Of a stretch of DNA of 64,000 nucleotides, positions 52,209 to 61,588 are shown in pieces. The translations under genes were made by a program, and so were the position numbers. The notes beneath the pieces are model-generated. The model did no database searches. It was not told the DNA's origin and saw nothing but the letters and a program-made list of their open reading frames with translations. Source of the stretch: Acidobacteriaceae bacterium (GTDB taxonomy: Bacteria; Acidobacteriota; Terriglobia; Terriglobales; Acidobacteriaceae); contig CAHJWL010000012.1 of the NCBI GenBank assembly GCA_903642235.1, positions 1 through 64,000 of the forward strand. Reading direction: 5' to 3'. Each line of letters begins with the position of its first letter. Position 1 is the stretch's first letter.

Positions 52209-53945
52209 TCAAGGGTGATAGAGAAATGCGCCCAGGTCCGTCGGAGCGCCCTCCGGCCGGGGAGCGCCGGTGGCGTCGTTATGGAGATCGTGGATGGGGG
52301 CGCCGGAGCCGCGGGCAGGGCTCCCTGCCGCGAGATGAAGGTCGAGGTGATCGAGTGAGCTTTCGCCGGTCCACGCGGGGAGGGACTTGAGCTGAGGATC
52401 GATGCAGCGCTCCTGTGAACTCCCTGAGCCGCCGGAGGGGCAGGTGCGCATATGGAAGTAGATGTTGTGATCCCGTGCCTGGAAGGGGTTCTTACTCAGG
52501 CCTTCGGAGTAGAAGACGGCGGGCGGCTGCCCGTCGTGCGGGTTCTTGTAGCCCACGTGGATGTTGTTCTGAAAGGTGATGTTAGGGCGGGAGCAGGTGC
52601 CATTGCAGGAGATGTCGTAGCTGGTGGTGCCATAGCCGATGTAGGTGTTGTTCTGGAAGATGTAAGCGCCGTCATTGGTCACAACGAAGGCTATTCCGTC
52701 ACCTGACGCCCGGCAGAAGAGGTCGAGGCTCCGGTTGTAGCCATCGGGAACGCCATCCATGGCGGCGGAGAGGCGGCTGCAGTTATGGATCGTGATGTTG
52801 TTGCGGAAGACGACCGAGTGCATCGCGCCCATCTTCCACTGCTGGCCCATGTTGCCGTAGGACTCGGAGTTGGTGACGGCGATCTCGCTGCCGCTGATGT
52901 GCAGCAGGTCGAAGCCATCCTGGGTGTTGTAGCGGAAGACGCAGTGATCGCAGGTGAAGTTGAGTGGTGTGTCCGGTGTTCCAATGCCGTCGCCGTAGCC
53001 ACCGTGATCCTGGTCGAAGCAGCTGGCGGCGGGGTGCGCGTGCTGGATCGGGTACTCTTCGTTGCAGCCATTCCACTCGACGAGCAGATTCGAGGCGTGG
53101 ACGGAGGCGCTGGGGCTGCTGCGTGTGCCCTTGCCGTCGTCGAAGTCCCAGCCTGCGCCTGCGTTGAAGGCGATACGCACGTGATCGATGAAGACGTTGC
53201 CGCCGATAGCCCCGATGATGCCGCGGGAGGCAAAGCCGTGAATGTCGAGGTTTCTGAGGGTGAGGTCGGCGGTCTCCTGGCTGGTGGCGATGCCGGTGCC
53301 GGAGTAATCCGAGACGGGGTAGGAGGTGTTGCACTGTTTCAGCCCCGGGCTGTTGGCGCCGACGCGCGAGCAGGTGCCATGCGCGGTAAGCTCGATGCAC
53401 TCAACATCGACATGCTTTGACCCACCGAGATTGAGCACGAGGCCGAGGCCATAGCCGCCGAAGAGCTGGGTTTTGGCACCGCAGCTGGCGAACTGCTCGC
53501 CGAGGATGCGTGTGGGGTGATTCTCCTCACCGGAGGGAACGGGCGGCATGAAGCAGCCGAAAGGATCGCCGGGGCACATGCCAGGAAAATCGTAGGGGTT
53601 GGGGCCGGTGTAGCCCATGCGGTAGGGGCCGCCGCGGATGATGATGGTGTCGCCGCCGGCGATGATCCAGGCTCTGTTGTCGCGCTCGCCGTTCGTGAAG
53701 AGGTTCTGCGGATGTTTGAAGGCGCAGGGCTGGCTGGCGCCGTGGCCGTGGTAGGGAGCGTCAACCTTGCCGGTGCACTGCTTGCGATCGCCTCCGTCCA
53801 GCCGCACATACCAGGTGTGGTCTGCCTTCGCGGCGGCTGCCTGGGAGCCAGCGGTCGGCGATGCAGAGACGAGCGAGCAGAGAAGCAGGAGCGCAAGCGA
53901 GAGGGCGAAGACAGATCGCTTGCAGAGAGGGTCAAGTGAGGGCAT
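52209..53945 (-). CDS. Secreted beta-helix protein, paralogue of the 39569 protein core
   Basis: 578 residues with a signal peptide (FALSLALLLLCSLVSASPTA). The mature part has the same blocks as the 1087-residue protein: TWYVRLDGGDRKQ, IIAGGDTIIIRGG, TRILGEQFASC, GCNEEYPIQHAHPAASCFDQDHGGYGDGIGT, VFRNNITIHNCSRL and YIFQNNTYIGYGTTSYDISC. Runs of N- and G-rich turns suit a right-handed beta-helix. It lacks the Ig domains and Pro-rich linker of the longer relative. It is in the EPS locus between the ACP operon and the GT2 genes, transcribed from the minus strand. Confidence 0.9.
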   Translation of the reverse strand: MPSLDPLCKRSVFALSLALLLLCSLVSASPTAGSQAAAAKADHTWYVRLDGGDRKQCTGKVDAPYHGHGASQPCAFKHPQNLFTNGERDNRAWIIAGGDTIIIRGGPYRMGYTGPNPYDFPGMCPGDPFGCFMPPVPSGEENHPTRILGEQFASCGAKTQLFGGYGLGLVLNLGGSKHVDVECIELTAHGTCSRVGANSPGLKQCNTSYPVSDYSGTGIATSQETADLTLRNLDIHGFASRGIIGAIGGNVFIDHVRIAFNAGAGWDFDDGKGTRSSPSASVHASNLLVEWNGCNEEYPIQHAHPAASCFDQDHGGYGDGIGTPDTPLNFTCDHCVFRYNTQDGFDLLHISGSEIAVTNSESYGNMGQQWKMGAMHSVVFRNNITIHNCSRLSAAMDGVPDGYNRSLDLFCRASGDGIAFVVTNDGAYIFQNNTYIGYGTTSYDISCNGTCSRPNITFQNNIHVGYKNPHDGQPPAVFYSEGLSKNPFQARDHNIYFHMRTCPSGGSGSSQERCIDPQLKSLPAWTGESSLDHLDLHLAAGSPARGSGAPIHDLHNDATGAPRPEGAPTDLGAFLYHP

Positions 53946-54050
53946 GAAGGGCTCCGGAGATCTGTCAGGTGACCGGCTGATGCTACCACCAAGGAGGAAC
54001 GCTGCCAGGCGCAGATGCCGCTATGATAGCCGAGTCAGGAAAGGTTCCTT

Positions 54051-55049
54051 ATGTCCTTACCCTCCCCGCCTCCTGCTTTCACGGAACCTCGCGTTCTTAT
54101 CGTGATCCTGAACTGGAACTCTTGGGAGGAGACCACCGCAGCAGCGCGATCAGCCGAGGGCATGAGCTATCCGCGCAAACATATCCTGATTGTCGATAAC
54201 GGTTCGGTGGATGACTCGGTGGCTCGGCTGGAGCCACTGCGGAGCGAATCGATCGATCTCATTGCGCGGCCGACGAACGAGGGCTTCACAGGCGGATGCA
54301 ATCTGGGCTTCGAGGTGGCGCTGCGCGATGGCTTTGAGTACGTGTGGCTGCTGAACAACGATGCGGTTACAGAGTGCAGCACGCTGACGTCGCTGGTGGG
54401 TGTTGCGGAGCAGGATGCGAAGATTGGTCTGGTTTCTCCTCGCATCGCGTCGTTGCAGGAGCCGACAAAGCAGCTGAACCTCGGCGGCTTGTACCATCCC
54501 GAGACATCCACGTTTGAGTCGACCAAAGATATGGCGAAGGCAAGGAGATGGGCGGAGACGCAGGCGAAGTGGGTGATGCTGATGGGGACGGCGCTGCTGG
54601 TGCGGGTAGAGTTGATTCGCACGATCGGCAAGTTCGATGACGGCATGTTCGCGTACTGGGAAGATACAGATTTTTCCCTGCGCTCAATCCGTGCAGGCTT
54701 TCAGAACCGCCTGGACTTTGACTCGGTGGTCTACCACAGGGAGAAGGACGCGGGAACCGAGGCGATGACCATGAAGCCACACTACTGGTACTACATGGCG
54801 CGCAACGAGATTCGCTTCTGGCGAAAGCATGCCCGGGCGCTGGCCCGGCTCAAGGCTTTCTGGTGGACGTATACGTTCAATCTAAGAAATCTTCGTTTAG
54901 TGCGCGGGAACACGATTTCGAGGCAGGCGATTCTTGCCGGGTTATGGGATGGATGGCTAGGCCGTACAGGGCCGTACTCTGCCGGGCAACGCATGCCGAT
55001 GATGGCGGCGCGCCTGGCGGAGTGGCAAAGCGAACGAGCGGCGGGGTAG
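54051..55049 (+). CDS. Glycosyltransferase family 2
   Basis: 332 residues with a GGAAAGG ribosome binding site. The rhamnosyltransferase-like GT2 core reads VLIVILNWNSWEETTAAARS, ILIVDNGSVDDS, NEGFTGGCNLGFEVAL, FEYVWLLNNDAVTE (DxD-like NNDA) and ALLVRVELIRTIGKFDDGMFAYWEDTDFSLRSI. It should act on a lipid-linked EPS intermediate. It is followed by another GT2 gene after a short gap, in one plus-strand unit. Confidence 0.94.
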   Translation: MSLPSPPPAFTEPRVLIVILNWNSWEETTAAARSAEGMSYPRKHILIVDNGSVDDSVARLEPLRSESIDLIARPTNEGFTGGCNLGFEVALRDGFEYVWLLNNDAVTECSTLTSLVGVAEQDAKIGLVSPRIASLQEPTKQLNLGGLYHPETSTFESTKDMAKARRWAETQAKWVMLMGTALLVRVELIRTIGKFDDGMFAYWEDTDFSLRSIRAGFQNRLDFDSVVYHREKDAGTEAMTMKPHYWYYMARNEIRFWRKHARALARLKAFWWTYTFNLRNLRLVRGNTISRQAILAGLWDGWLGRTGPYSAGQRMPMMAARLAEWQSERAAG

Positions 55050-55077
55050 AGGGTTGCTGGACGTGGAAGAAGTCAGG

Positions 55078-56016
55078 GTGAAGCTGGATGTTGTCGTCCC
55101 TTCGTACAACAGAAGCGCGCTCCTCGAGAAGACCCTGACGAGTCTGGTGGAGGCTTCGGTTCCGGATGGGATGGAGGTCACGCTCTACGTCGTTGATAAC
55201 AACAGCACGGACGGAACGCGCGAAGTGGTCGAGGCCTTTGCGTCGCAGAGTTCGCTTCCCGTGCGGTATTGGCTCGAGACGCGGCAGTCTTCGTCGTACG
55301 CGAGGAACACGGGAATCCAGGCGGGTTCCGGCGAGCTGATCGGTTTCATTGATGATGATGAACAGGTCTGTTCCGGGTGGTATCAGGCTGTGTTGAAGGA
55401 GTTCAGGGACGAGGCCGTCTTTTTTATCGGCGGTCCGTATTACGCGGAGGCTGGAGTGCGGCTGCCGGCGTGGTTGCCGCCGAGTTACAGAGCAGCGACG
55501 GGCATTCAGGACGCAAAGCCGCGTGCTGTTTTCGGAGCAGGGCACGCGGGGAATCTGAATAGCGGAAATGCAGTGCTCCGCCGGAGCGTGTTTGAGGCGA
55601 TTGGGTTGTACTCGGAGAAGCTGGGCAGAAGCGGAAAGGGGCTGCTGTCCGAGGAGGATGCGGACCTGTACCGCAGGATCCAAGAAGCCGGATTCCGTGG
55701 AATTTTTGTACCGGAGCTGGTGATCTACCATCATGTTCCGGCGGAGCGGCTGACGAAGCGATACCATCGCCGCTGGTGCTTCTGGCGTGGCGTTTCGCTG
55801 GGCGTGGTTGACCGAGAGCGACGCGAGCAGACGGCGTACAGGTTGGGTGTCCCGCAATACCGGCTGGGCCGGGCGCTGAGGGCGCTTGCTGGTGTTCCTG
55901 GCGCTCTTCTACGGGGGCGGACCGCTGCTGCGTTCGATCAGGAGCTCTCGCTGTGGGATCTGGCGGGATTTCTCTATGGCAAGCATGCCGTGCGCATCGA
56001 CCGGTATTACAAGTAG
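55078..56016 (+). CDS. Glycosyltransferase family 2
   Basis: 312 residues from a GTG at 55078 with a GGAAGAAG site; a TTG at 55054 is an alternative. The core has DVVVPSYNRSALLEKTLTSL, LYVVDNNSTDGTREVV, SYARNTGIQAGSGELIGFIDDDEQVCSGW and LLSEEDADLYRRIQEAGFRGIFVP. The C-terminal region is positively charged with a single possible membrane contact. It is the second of a plus-strand GT2 pair, converging on the flippase gene with 8 bp between stops. Confidence 0.93.
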   Translation: MKLDVVVPSYNRSALLEKTLTSLVEASVPDGMEVTLYVVDNNSTDGTREVVEAFASQSSLPVRYWLETRQSSSYARNTGIQAGSGELIGFIDDDEQVCSGWYQAVLKEFRDEAVFFIGGPYYAEAGVRLPAWLPPSYRAATGIQDAKPRAVFGAGHAGNLNSGNAVLRRSVFEAIGLYSEKLGRSGKGLLSEEDADLYRRIQEAGFRGIFVPELVIYHHVPAERLTKRYHRRWCFWRGVSLGVVDRERREQTAYRLGVPQYRLGRALRALAGVPGALLRGRTAAAFDQELSLWDLAGFLYGKHAVRIDRYYK

Positions 56017-56024
56017 GTCGATCG

Positions 56025-57557
56025 TCAGACGGCGGACTCTGCGGGGGTTCGGCGCAGCGAGGAGAGAAGCCGGTCAAGAACCTGTCGCCGCTCGCTTGGA
56101 AAGATAAGCGCTATAGAGGCGGCGTAGATCGGCAGTGTGACGAGGATCTGCAGGAAGAAAGTGACAAGCGAGTGCGGATGCCAGATGCGGTCGGCATAGA
56201 AGCAGGCGACGCCGTAGGGGATGGCGCCGAGGACAGCTTTTCCCCAGCCCAGGGTCAGGTAGGTTGCAATTGGAACGTCGAGAGTGCGCTCGATGTAGCG
56301 CGGCCAGAACGAAAGAGTAATGAGCGTGATGGCGATGGAGGTTCCCCAGGCGACACCATAGGCGCCGAAGCGCCTGCAGAGAATGAGTGTGAGCGTGATG
56401 TTAAGGGCGGCCTCGACCATGGCGAACTTCGCGGGTCCAGAATGTTTGCCGATGGCCATCATGATGGAGCCGGCGGTGGCAACGGCGACGCTCATGAACT
56501 GGGCGATCAGCAGGATCTGCAGGACGGTGCCTGAGACCTGCATGTAGGTCGGCCCCATCCAGAGGCCGATAAAGGTGCGTCCGCGAAAGAGCAGAGCGAG
56601 CGTAATGGGAAGAGAGAGAACGAGGGTGGCCTGTGTGCCGCGGATAAGGAGGGCGCGAAGTTCTTTGAGCTTGCCTGAAGCCTCAAGGCTGCTGGCCAGC
56701 GGCGTGAAGGTGGTGGTGAGCGCGGAGACGATCTGGCCGGAGTACGTTACCAGGCTTCCGCCTATTGCATAGAACGCGGCGATTTTGACAGAGACGAAAT
56801 GGCCCACCATCAGGTTGTCGGAGTTGATGATGACCTGGACGGCGATGATCCAGATGAAGGTGACGAAGCTGTAGCTCCAAATCTTGCGCAGGAGGTCCAT
56901 TTGTGGTCTGCGAATGCGGACGCGACACGCCGGGACGAGATGAAGCGCGGAGACCAGGACGACAGCGCCGGAGAGGGTGATGACGGCGAGCTCCCAGCAG
57001 GCAAGGGTCATGAGACCGTGCCCGGTTCTGAGCAGAAGGATGACACCACCGGCGCGACCGACGGTTTGCAGCATCGCAATGGTGCTCAGGCGGTCGAAGC
57101 GGTGGACAGCTGCGAGAACGGCACCAAAGACACCGGTGATGAGCGTGACAGCCACGCCAAGGGCGCAGAGAAGCACCGTGACCTGAGAGCTCCGGTACAG
57201 CGTGACGGGAATCTTGAAGAGGTGAGGGAAGTTGAGGGCAAGGACGACGCTGAGAACGGCTACCGCAAGAGCGATCAGTATGCGAAACCAGAGCGCTGCG
57301 CCGACGACGTCCTGAACGTCCCTGGTTGCACCCTGTGCCTGCGCCTTTGAGACAAAACGGATGACAGCGCTCCGCATGCCGAGGTCGAGCAGATTGAGAT
57401 AGGAGACGGTAGAGGCCGAGAGAATCCACACGCCGTAGGCCTCAGACCCAAGGCTCCGCACCACGAAGGGCGTGAGAAAAAAGGGAACAACGAGGCCGAC
57501 GCCTGTTGCGGCCCAGTTCATCAAGACGTTGAACGCTAATTTCTGAGTGCCAGCCAT
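56025..57557 (-). CDS. Polysaccharide flippase, Wzx/RfbX-like
   Basis: 510 residues with 12-14 hydrophobic segments. The N-terminal pattern NVLMNWAATGVGLVVPFFLTPFVVRSLGSEAYGVWILSAS is typical of the MATE/MOP flippase superfamily. Later parts include ALTTTFTPLASSLEASGKLKEL and MAIGKHSGPAKFAMVEAALNITLTLILCRRFGAYGVAWGTSIAI. It should flip the lipid-linked repeat unit across the inner membrane before polymerisation by the Wzy-like protein at 59023. It is the only minus-strand gene between two plus-strand groups. Confidence 0.95.
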   Translation of the reverse strand: MAGTQKLAFNVLMNWAATGVGLVVPFFLTPFVVRSLGSEAYGVWILSASTVSYLNLLDLGMRSAVIRFVSKAQAQGATRDVQDVVGAALWFRILIALAVAVLSVVLALNFPHLFKIPVTLYRSSQVTVLLCALGVAVTLITGVFGAVLAAVHRFDRLSTIAMLQTVGRAGGVILLLRTGHGLMTLACWELAVITLSGAVVLVSALHLVPACRVRIRRPQMDLLRKIWSYSFVTFIWIIAVQVIINSDNLMVGHFVSVKIAAFYAIGGSLVTYSGQIVSALTTTFTPLASSLEASGKLKELRALLIRGTQATLVLSLPITLALLFRGRTFIGLWMGPTYMQVSGTVLQILLIAQFMSVAVATAGSIMMAIGKHSGPAKFAMVEAALNITLTLILCRRFGAYGVAWGTSIAITLITLSFWPRYIERTLDVPIATYLTLGWGKAVLGAIPYGVACFYADRIWHPHSLVTFFLQILVTLPIYAASIALIFPSERRQVLDRLLSSLRRTPAESAV

Positions 57558-57865
57558 ACGCAGATGCGAAACATGATGATGCTAACAGGCGACTTTGCTC
57601 CTCCGAGAAACAGATGTCCTGGCCGGTAAAGGCGCAACGCTCTGCTTACGAGAGACTTACGTGCGCGCGAGAGGTCGGTTCGCGGTCGGCGGGGTGAAAG
57701 TACGAGGATCTGTCACTTTTGTGGCAGCCTGGCCGGAGTAAGTCGCCAGAGGTGAGGCTTACTATAGACCAGAAACGGTAGCGGGGAAGCCAGACAGGCG
57801 TTACGGTGAGACGATCTGGTCCCGTCGAGCGCAGGACGTCAGGTTCGCGGAACGTGTTGGGGAGT
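57558..57865. other. Divergent intergenic region, no gene seen
   Basis: 308 bp between the flippase and GT2 genes. It should carry promoters for both. I found no convincing sigma-54, palindromic or RNA signal in it. Confidence 0.6.
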
Positions 57866-58975
57866 ATGAAAGAAATCTTCTGGCTTTCGTTCGCCTCGAT
57901 CGTCTACGCCTATGCGGGATATCCAGTCCTGCTGCTGGGACTTGCTCGATGGAAGCGCCTGCCGGTTGGGAAGCAAGATCTTCTTCCGACTGTCTCCGTG
58001 GTGATGGCTGTGCGAAATGAAGGGCACCGGCTGCAACGCAAGCTCGAGAATCTTCAAGAGCTGGAGTATCCCCGGCACTTGCTGCAGATCGTGATCGCGT
58101 CTGACGGCTCAACCGATGCCACCGAGACTCTCCTGCTTGAGCAGCGTGACCGGGTCGATGCGGTCGTGCTGGCGACGAGCGTTGGCAAGGCGGCTGCCCT
58201 GAATGCGGCCGTGCAGAAGGCCACCGGAGAGATCCTGGTTTTTCTGGATGCGCGACAGATGGTGGATGCCCCAGCACTACGGGCGCTCACCGCAAACTTC
58301 GCGGACGGCAGCGTGGGTGCGGTCAGCGGGGAGTTGCTGCTGCAAGATGAGACGGGCGCGCCTGCCGCGGATGCGGTCGGGCTGTACTGGAAGATTGAGA
58401 AGATGGTTCGGCGCCTGGAGTCGGCAACCGGCTCCGTTGTCGGTGTGACTGGAGCGATCTACGCCATACGGCGAGAGCTCTTCGTCGACCTGCCGGCCGG
58501 GCTCATCCTTGATGATGTTCTGGTACCGATGCGCATTGCAAAGGCAGGCCGAAGAATCATCTTTGAGCCGGGAGCGATCGCTCGCGACCGGATCTTTTCG
58601 GAGCGAGGACGGGAGTTTGGGCGAAAGGTGCGAACACTGACGGGCAACTACCAGTTGATGCAGCTCGCACCGTGGATTCTTTCCCTGTCAAATCCCCTGT
58701 TGTTTCGGTTTGTGAGTCACAAACTTATGCGTTTGCTTGTGCCGGTGCTGCTGCTGGTTTGCCTTTGTTCCTCCGTGCTGGCGGGAGGTCTTTTCTACAA
58801 GACGATTTTCATCGGGCAGATCGGGCTGTACGGTTTGGCAGGGCTTGGGAGCGCTGTTCCCTCAAGTAAACGATTCAAGCCGGTAGCTATTGTCAGCACC
58901 TTCGTCATGTTGAACGCAGCCGCGGCAATGGCTCTTTATAATTTTTTGAGGGGCAAGGACAAGGTCTGGGCGTAG
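57866..58975 (+). CDS. Membrane glycosyltransferase family 2
   Basis: 369 residues from the ATG at 57866; a longer frame starts at 57806. An N-terminal hydrophobic segment (FWLSFASIVYAYAGYPVLLLGLA) is followed by a GT2 catalytic domain: TVSVVMAVRNEGHRL, IVIASDGSTDATETLL, VGKAAALNAAVQKATGEILVFLDARQM and GAIYAIRRELFVDLPAGLILDDV. Two C-terminal transmembrane segments follow (LLVPVLLLVCLCSSVLAGGLF; AIVSTFVMLNAAAAMALYNFL). This N- and C-anchored layout recalls processive GT2 enzymes and EPS GTs. It heads the plus-strand unit with the polymerase and GT4 genes. Confidence 0.92.
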   Translation: MKEIFWLSFASIVYAYAGYPVLLLGLARWKRLPVGKQDLLPTVSVVMAVRNEGHRLQRKLENLQELEYPRHLLQIVIASDGSTDATETLLLEQRDRVDAVVLATSVGKAAALNAAVQKATGEILVFLDARQMVDAPALRALTANFADGSVGAVSGELLLQDETGAPAADAVGLYWKIEKMVRRLESATGSVVGVTGAIYAIRRELFVDLPAGLILDDVLVPMRIAKAGRRIIFEPGAIARDRIFSERGREFGRKVRTLTGNYQLMQLAPWILSLSNPLLFRFVSHKLMRLLVPVLLLVCLCSSVLAGGLFYKTIFIGQIGLYGLAGLGSAVPSSKRFKPVAIVSTFVMLNAAAAMALYNFLRGKDKVWA

Positions 58976-59022
58976 TGCACCGGCGGGCTCGTCAGGCAAG
59001 TGAGTTCAAGAGGGAGTAGTTC

Positions 59023-60360
59023 GTGGGAACAGGTATTGGTCATTACATTCCGCTCGCGGCATACCTGGTGTGCTGTCTGGCCTGCCTGATGGCGCTGTGG
59101 CGCCCGCTCTGGGGTTTGTATTCCATGATTCCTCTGCTTCCATATCGAACGCTGCGCGACCACTTTCTCGACTATCCGCTTGGCGGAAACCTGATGACGA
59201 TTCTGGTGGTGTGCATTCTGGTGGGAGCGCTTCTGCAGGGAAAACGGCTTCCCAGATCGGGCATGTTTGTTACGTGGCTTCTCTTTGCCGTTTACCTCTA
59301 TCTTTCGATGTGGCTTGGTGTAGCTCTTTCGAATGCTCCCATGCCGCTCTGGATCAACGATCTGAACTTTGCCCTGTGGAAGGACTACATGCTGATGCCG
59401 CTCATCTTTGTGGCGGCGGGCATGGTCGTTGAGGACAGGCGTGCTATCCGGTATGTGGTGATGGTGTCGGCCCTCTCTATCCTTTTTATCGATCGCGCGT
59501 CGCTGATCAACAGTCTTTCTCATTCCTGGGGGCATTTTGATGAGAACAAGCGCGACGGCGGTCCGCTGGGCTTTGCCGGAAGCAATGGATTGGCCGCCTT
59601 TCTCGCGCAGTTTGCCCTCTTCCTGTGGGCCTTTGTTCAGTTCGTAAAACGGCGCAAGGCGAAGCTGATCCTGTACGGTCTGGTAGCCGCGACCCTGATG
59701 GCAACCATGTACTCCTTCTCCCGTGCCGCGTACATCGCCGTGATCGTTGGAGTGATCGTCCTGGGCATCCTGAAAGATCGCAAGTTGATTCCCATCGCGA
59801 TTCTCTTCCTCTGCGTTTGGCAGACTGTTGTGCCCACGGCTGTCAGTGAAAGGGTCAACATGACTCAAAACGCGAATGGGCAATTAGAGGCCTCAGCGCA
59901 GGAGCGGGTTGACCTGTGGACGGCGGCGAAGGAGACGATCGAGAGCAATCCGATCTTCGGTGTGGGGTATGGGACATTTCAGCTGACGGCCCATGTGGCC
60001 AATCTGCGCGACACGCATAACTGGTACGTCAAGGTGATGCTGGAGACAGGGGCGATCGGCATGGTGATCGCCCTGGCGCTGATTGGACAGATGATGATGC
60101 TTGCCTTCTTCCTCTTTCGCCGGGGATGCGATCCTCTCTACAAAGGCCTCGGGCTGGGTCTGTTTCTGCTGATGACCTGTTCGCTGATTCTGAACTGTTT
60201 CGGGGATCGATGGACGTACCTTGAGATACAGGGCATGACCTGGGTGTTGTTTGGCGCCGCAGCACGGGCCAAGCAGCTGGTCCAAACCGAAGCAGTGCCG
60301 ATGGAGCAGGCTTCGCTTGAGGAGACCTCCGCGATGCCCGCGTATCTGGCGTATCGATGA
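59023..60360 (+). CDS. O-antigen ligase/Wzy-like polysaccharide polymerase
   Basis: 445 residues from a GTG at 59023 with a GAGGGAG site. It has about 10-12 hydrophobic segments and a Wzy_C-type region. The region around TAAKETIESNPIFGVGYGTFQLTAHVANLRDTHNWYVKVMLETGAIGMVIALALI, with the conserved H-N-x-Y pattern (THNWYVKV), is the catalytic-loop signature of the O-antigen ligase/polymerase superfamily. It should polymerise EPS repeats in the periplasm. It overlaps the next GT4 gene by 4 bp. Confidence 0.93.
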   Translation: MGTGIGHYIPLAAYLVCCLACLMALWRPLWGLYSMIPLLPYRTLRDHFLDYPLGGNLMTILVVCILVGALLQGKRLPRSGMFVTWLLFAVYLYLSMWLGVALSNAPMPLWINDLNFALWKDYMLMPLIFVAAGMVVEDRRAIRYVVMVSALSILFIDRASLINSLSHSWGHFDENKRDGGPLGFAGSNGLAAFLAQFALFLWAFVQFVKRRKAKLILYGLVAATLMATMYSFSRAAYIAVIVGVIVLGILKDRKLIPIAILFLCVWQTVVPTAVSERVNMTQNANGQLEASAQERVDLWTAAKETIESNPIFGVGYGTFQLTAHVANLRDTHNWYVKVMLETGAIGMVIALALIGQMMMLAFFLFRRGCDPLYKGLGLGLFLLMTCSLILNCFGDRWTYLEIQGMTWVLFGAAARAKQLVQTEAVPMEQASLEETSAMPAYLAYR

Positions 60361-61523
60361 GTCGACTTCGGCTCCTCCGCCATGGAGGAACGAACGAGGA
60401 AGCCGATGCTGGCCGCCGGAGACATGTTCTGCTTGTGGTGGACCAGCTCCAGTCGGCTCTTGGAGGCGGAGAGCGCATCGTTCTGACGATGGCGGCGCGG
60501 CTGCCGGCGTACGGGTACAAGGTGTCCATTCTGACGTTTGCCGCGGATGAGCGGAGCGCGGCTCTGATCGATCCACCATGTCCGGTGTACCTGCTGCCGC
60601 TCCAGCGCACCTATGATGTCCATGCCCTTGCGGGAGCTTTAGCCCTGCGTCAGTTCCTGAAGGAACAGCAAGTCGATCTGGTACATACATGCTTCGAGAG
60701 CTCGGATCTCTGGGCCGGTGGAATGACCAAGCTGCTCTCCAGGGCCAAGCTGGTCTGGAACCGACGCGACATGGGAATCCTGCGTGGGCGCAAACACGCC
60801 ATCGCCTACAAGAGAATGGCGGGTCTGCCGGACGCGGTGTTCGCGGTCTCAGAAGAGGTGCGCCGGTACACGATTGAGGTGGACGGGATCGATCCGGCCC
60901 GCGTGACGACTATCCATAATGGGCTGGATCTTGCGCGATGGCCGGAGCGTTCTGTATCTCAGGCGTCTGGAGCTCCGATCCTTGCGTCGCTCGGCAATAT
61001 CCGGCGTGTCAAGGGTCACGACGTGTTGGTACGGGCGTTTGCAGTCGTGCATCGCGAGATGCCTGAGGCCAAGCTGCGCGTGGGTGGAGCCGTGCTTGAG
61101 CCGGACTTCATGGACGAGCTGACGGCATTGATCGCAGAGCTTGGGCTGGCGCAGAGCGTCTCGTTTGCAGGGGGTGTTCAGGATCAGCAGGCATTTCTTC
61201 AGAGTGCGTCGATGTTTGTTTTGCCGTCACGCAGCGAGGGATTTTCAAACGCGATTGTGGAGGCGATGGCGGCTTCTCTGCCGGTTGTTGCGACCAACGT
61301 GGGCGGCAATGCGGAGGCTGTTGTCGACGGAGTTACAGGCCTAATTGTGGCTTCAGAAGAGAGTGCAGCGATGGCGGCGGCCATGCTCCGCATGCTGCGA
61401 AATCCAGCGGAGGCGGCAGCAATGGGGTTGGCTGGCCGCGAGCGGGTCGTGGCGCAGTTCACGACGGAGGCCATGATGCGCCGCGTCATTGACGCCTTTG
61501 ATCGTGTGCTAACGTCAGTGTAG
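60357..61523 (+). CDS. Glycosyltransferase family 4
   Basis: 388 residues of GT-B fold. The acceptor half has LLVVDQLQSALGGGERIVLTMAARL and the Trp/Arg block NRRDMGILRGRKHAIAYKRMAGLPDAVFAVSEEV. The donor half has ILASLGNIRRVKGHDVLVRAF, and FVLPSRSEGFSNAIVEAMAASLPVVATNVGGNAEAVVDGVTG with the E-x7-E motif. It overlaps the polymerase stop by 4 bp (ATGA), so it is coupled. It ends just before a strong bidirectional hairpin. Confidence 0.95.
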   Translation: MSRLRLLRHGGTNEEADAGRRRHVLLVVDQLQSALGGGERIVLTMAARLPAYGYKVSILTFAADERSAALIDPPCPVYLLPLQRTYDVHALAGALALRQFLKEQQVDLVHTCFESSDLWAGGMTKLLSRAKLVWNRRDMGILRGRKHAIAYKRMAGLPDAVFAVSEEVRRYTIEVDGIDPARVTTIHNGLDLARWPERSVSQASGAPILASLGNIRRVKGHDVLVRAFAVVHREMPEAKLRVGGAVLEPDFMDELTALIAELGLAQSVSFAGGVQDQQAFLQSASMFVLPSRSEGFSNAIVEAMAASLPVVATNVGGNAEAVVDGVTGLIVASEESAAMAAAMLRMLRNPAEAAAMGLAGRERVVAQFTTEAMMRRVIDAFDRVLTSV

Positions 61524-61537
61524 GTGTTTCCTTGCAG

Positions 61538-61567
61538 AAACGCGGGAGCCACTTGGCTCCCGCGTTT
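61538..61567. terminator. Bidirectional terminator between convergent genes
   Basis: AAACGCGGGAGCCA-CT-TGGCTCCCGCGTTT, a perfect 14-bp stem with a 2-base loop. It has A's before and T's after the GC core, so it suits either strand. It lies 15 bases past the GT4 stop and 22 bases past the dehydrogenase stop. Confidence 0.8.
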
Positions 61568-61588
61568 GCATGCGGCGATCGCCGACGG

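Noticed and set aside
53946..54050. Sigma-54 promoter before the GT2 gene at 54051
   Set aside because: No GG/GC pair at the required 12-base spacing.
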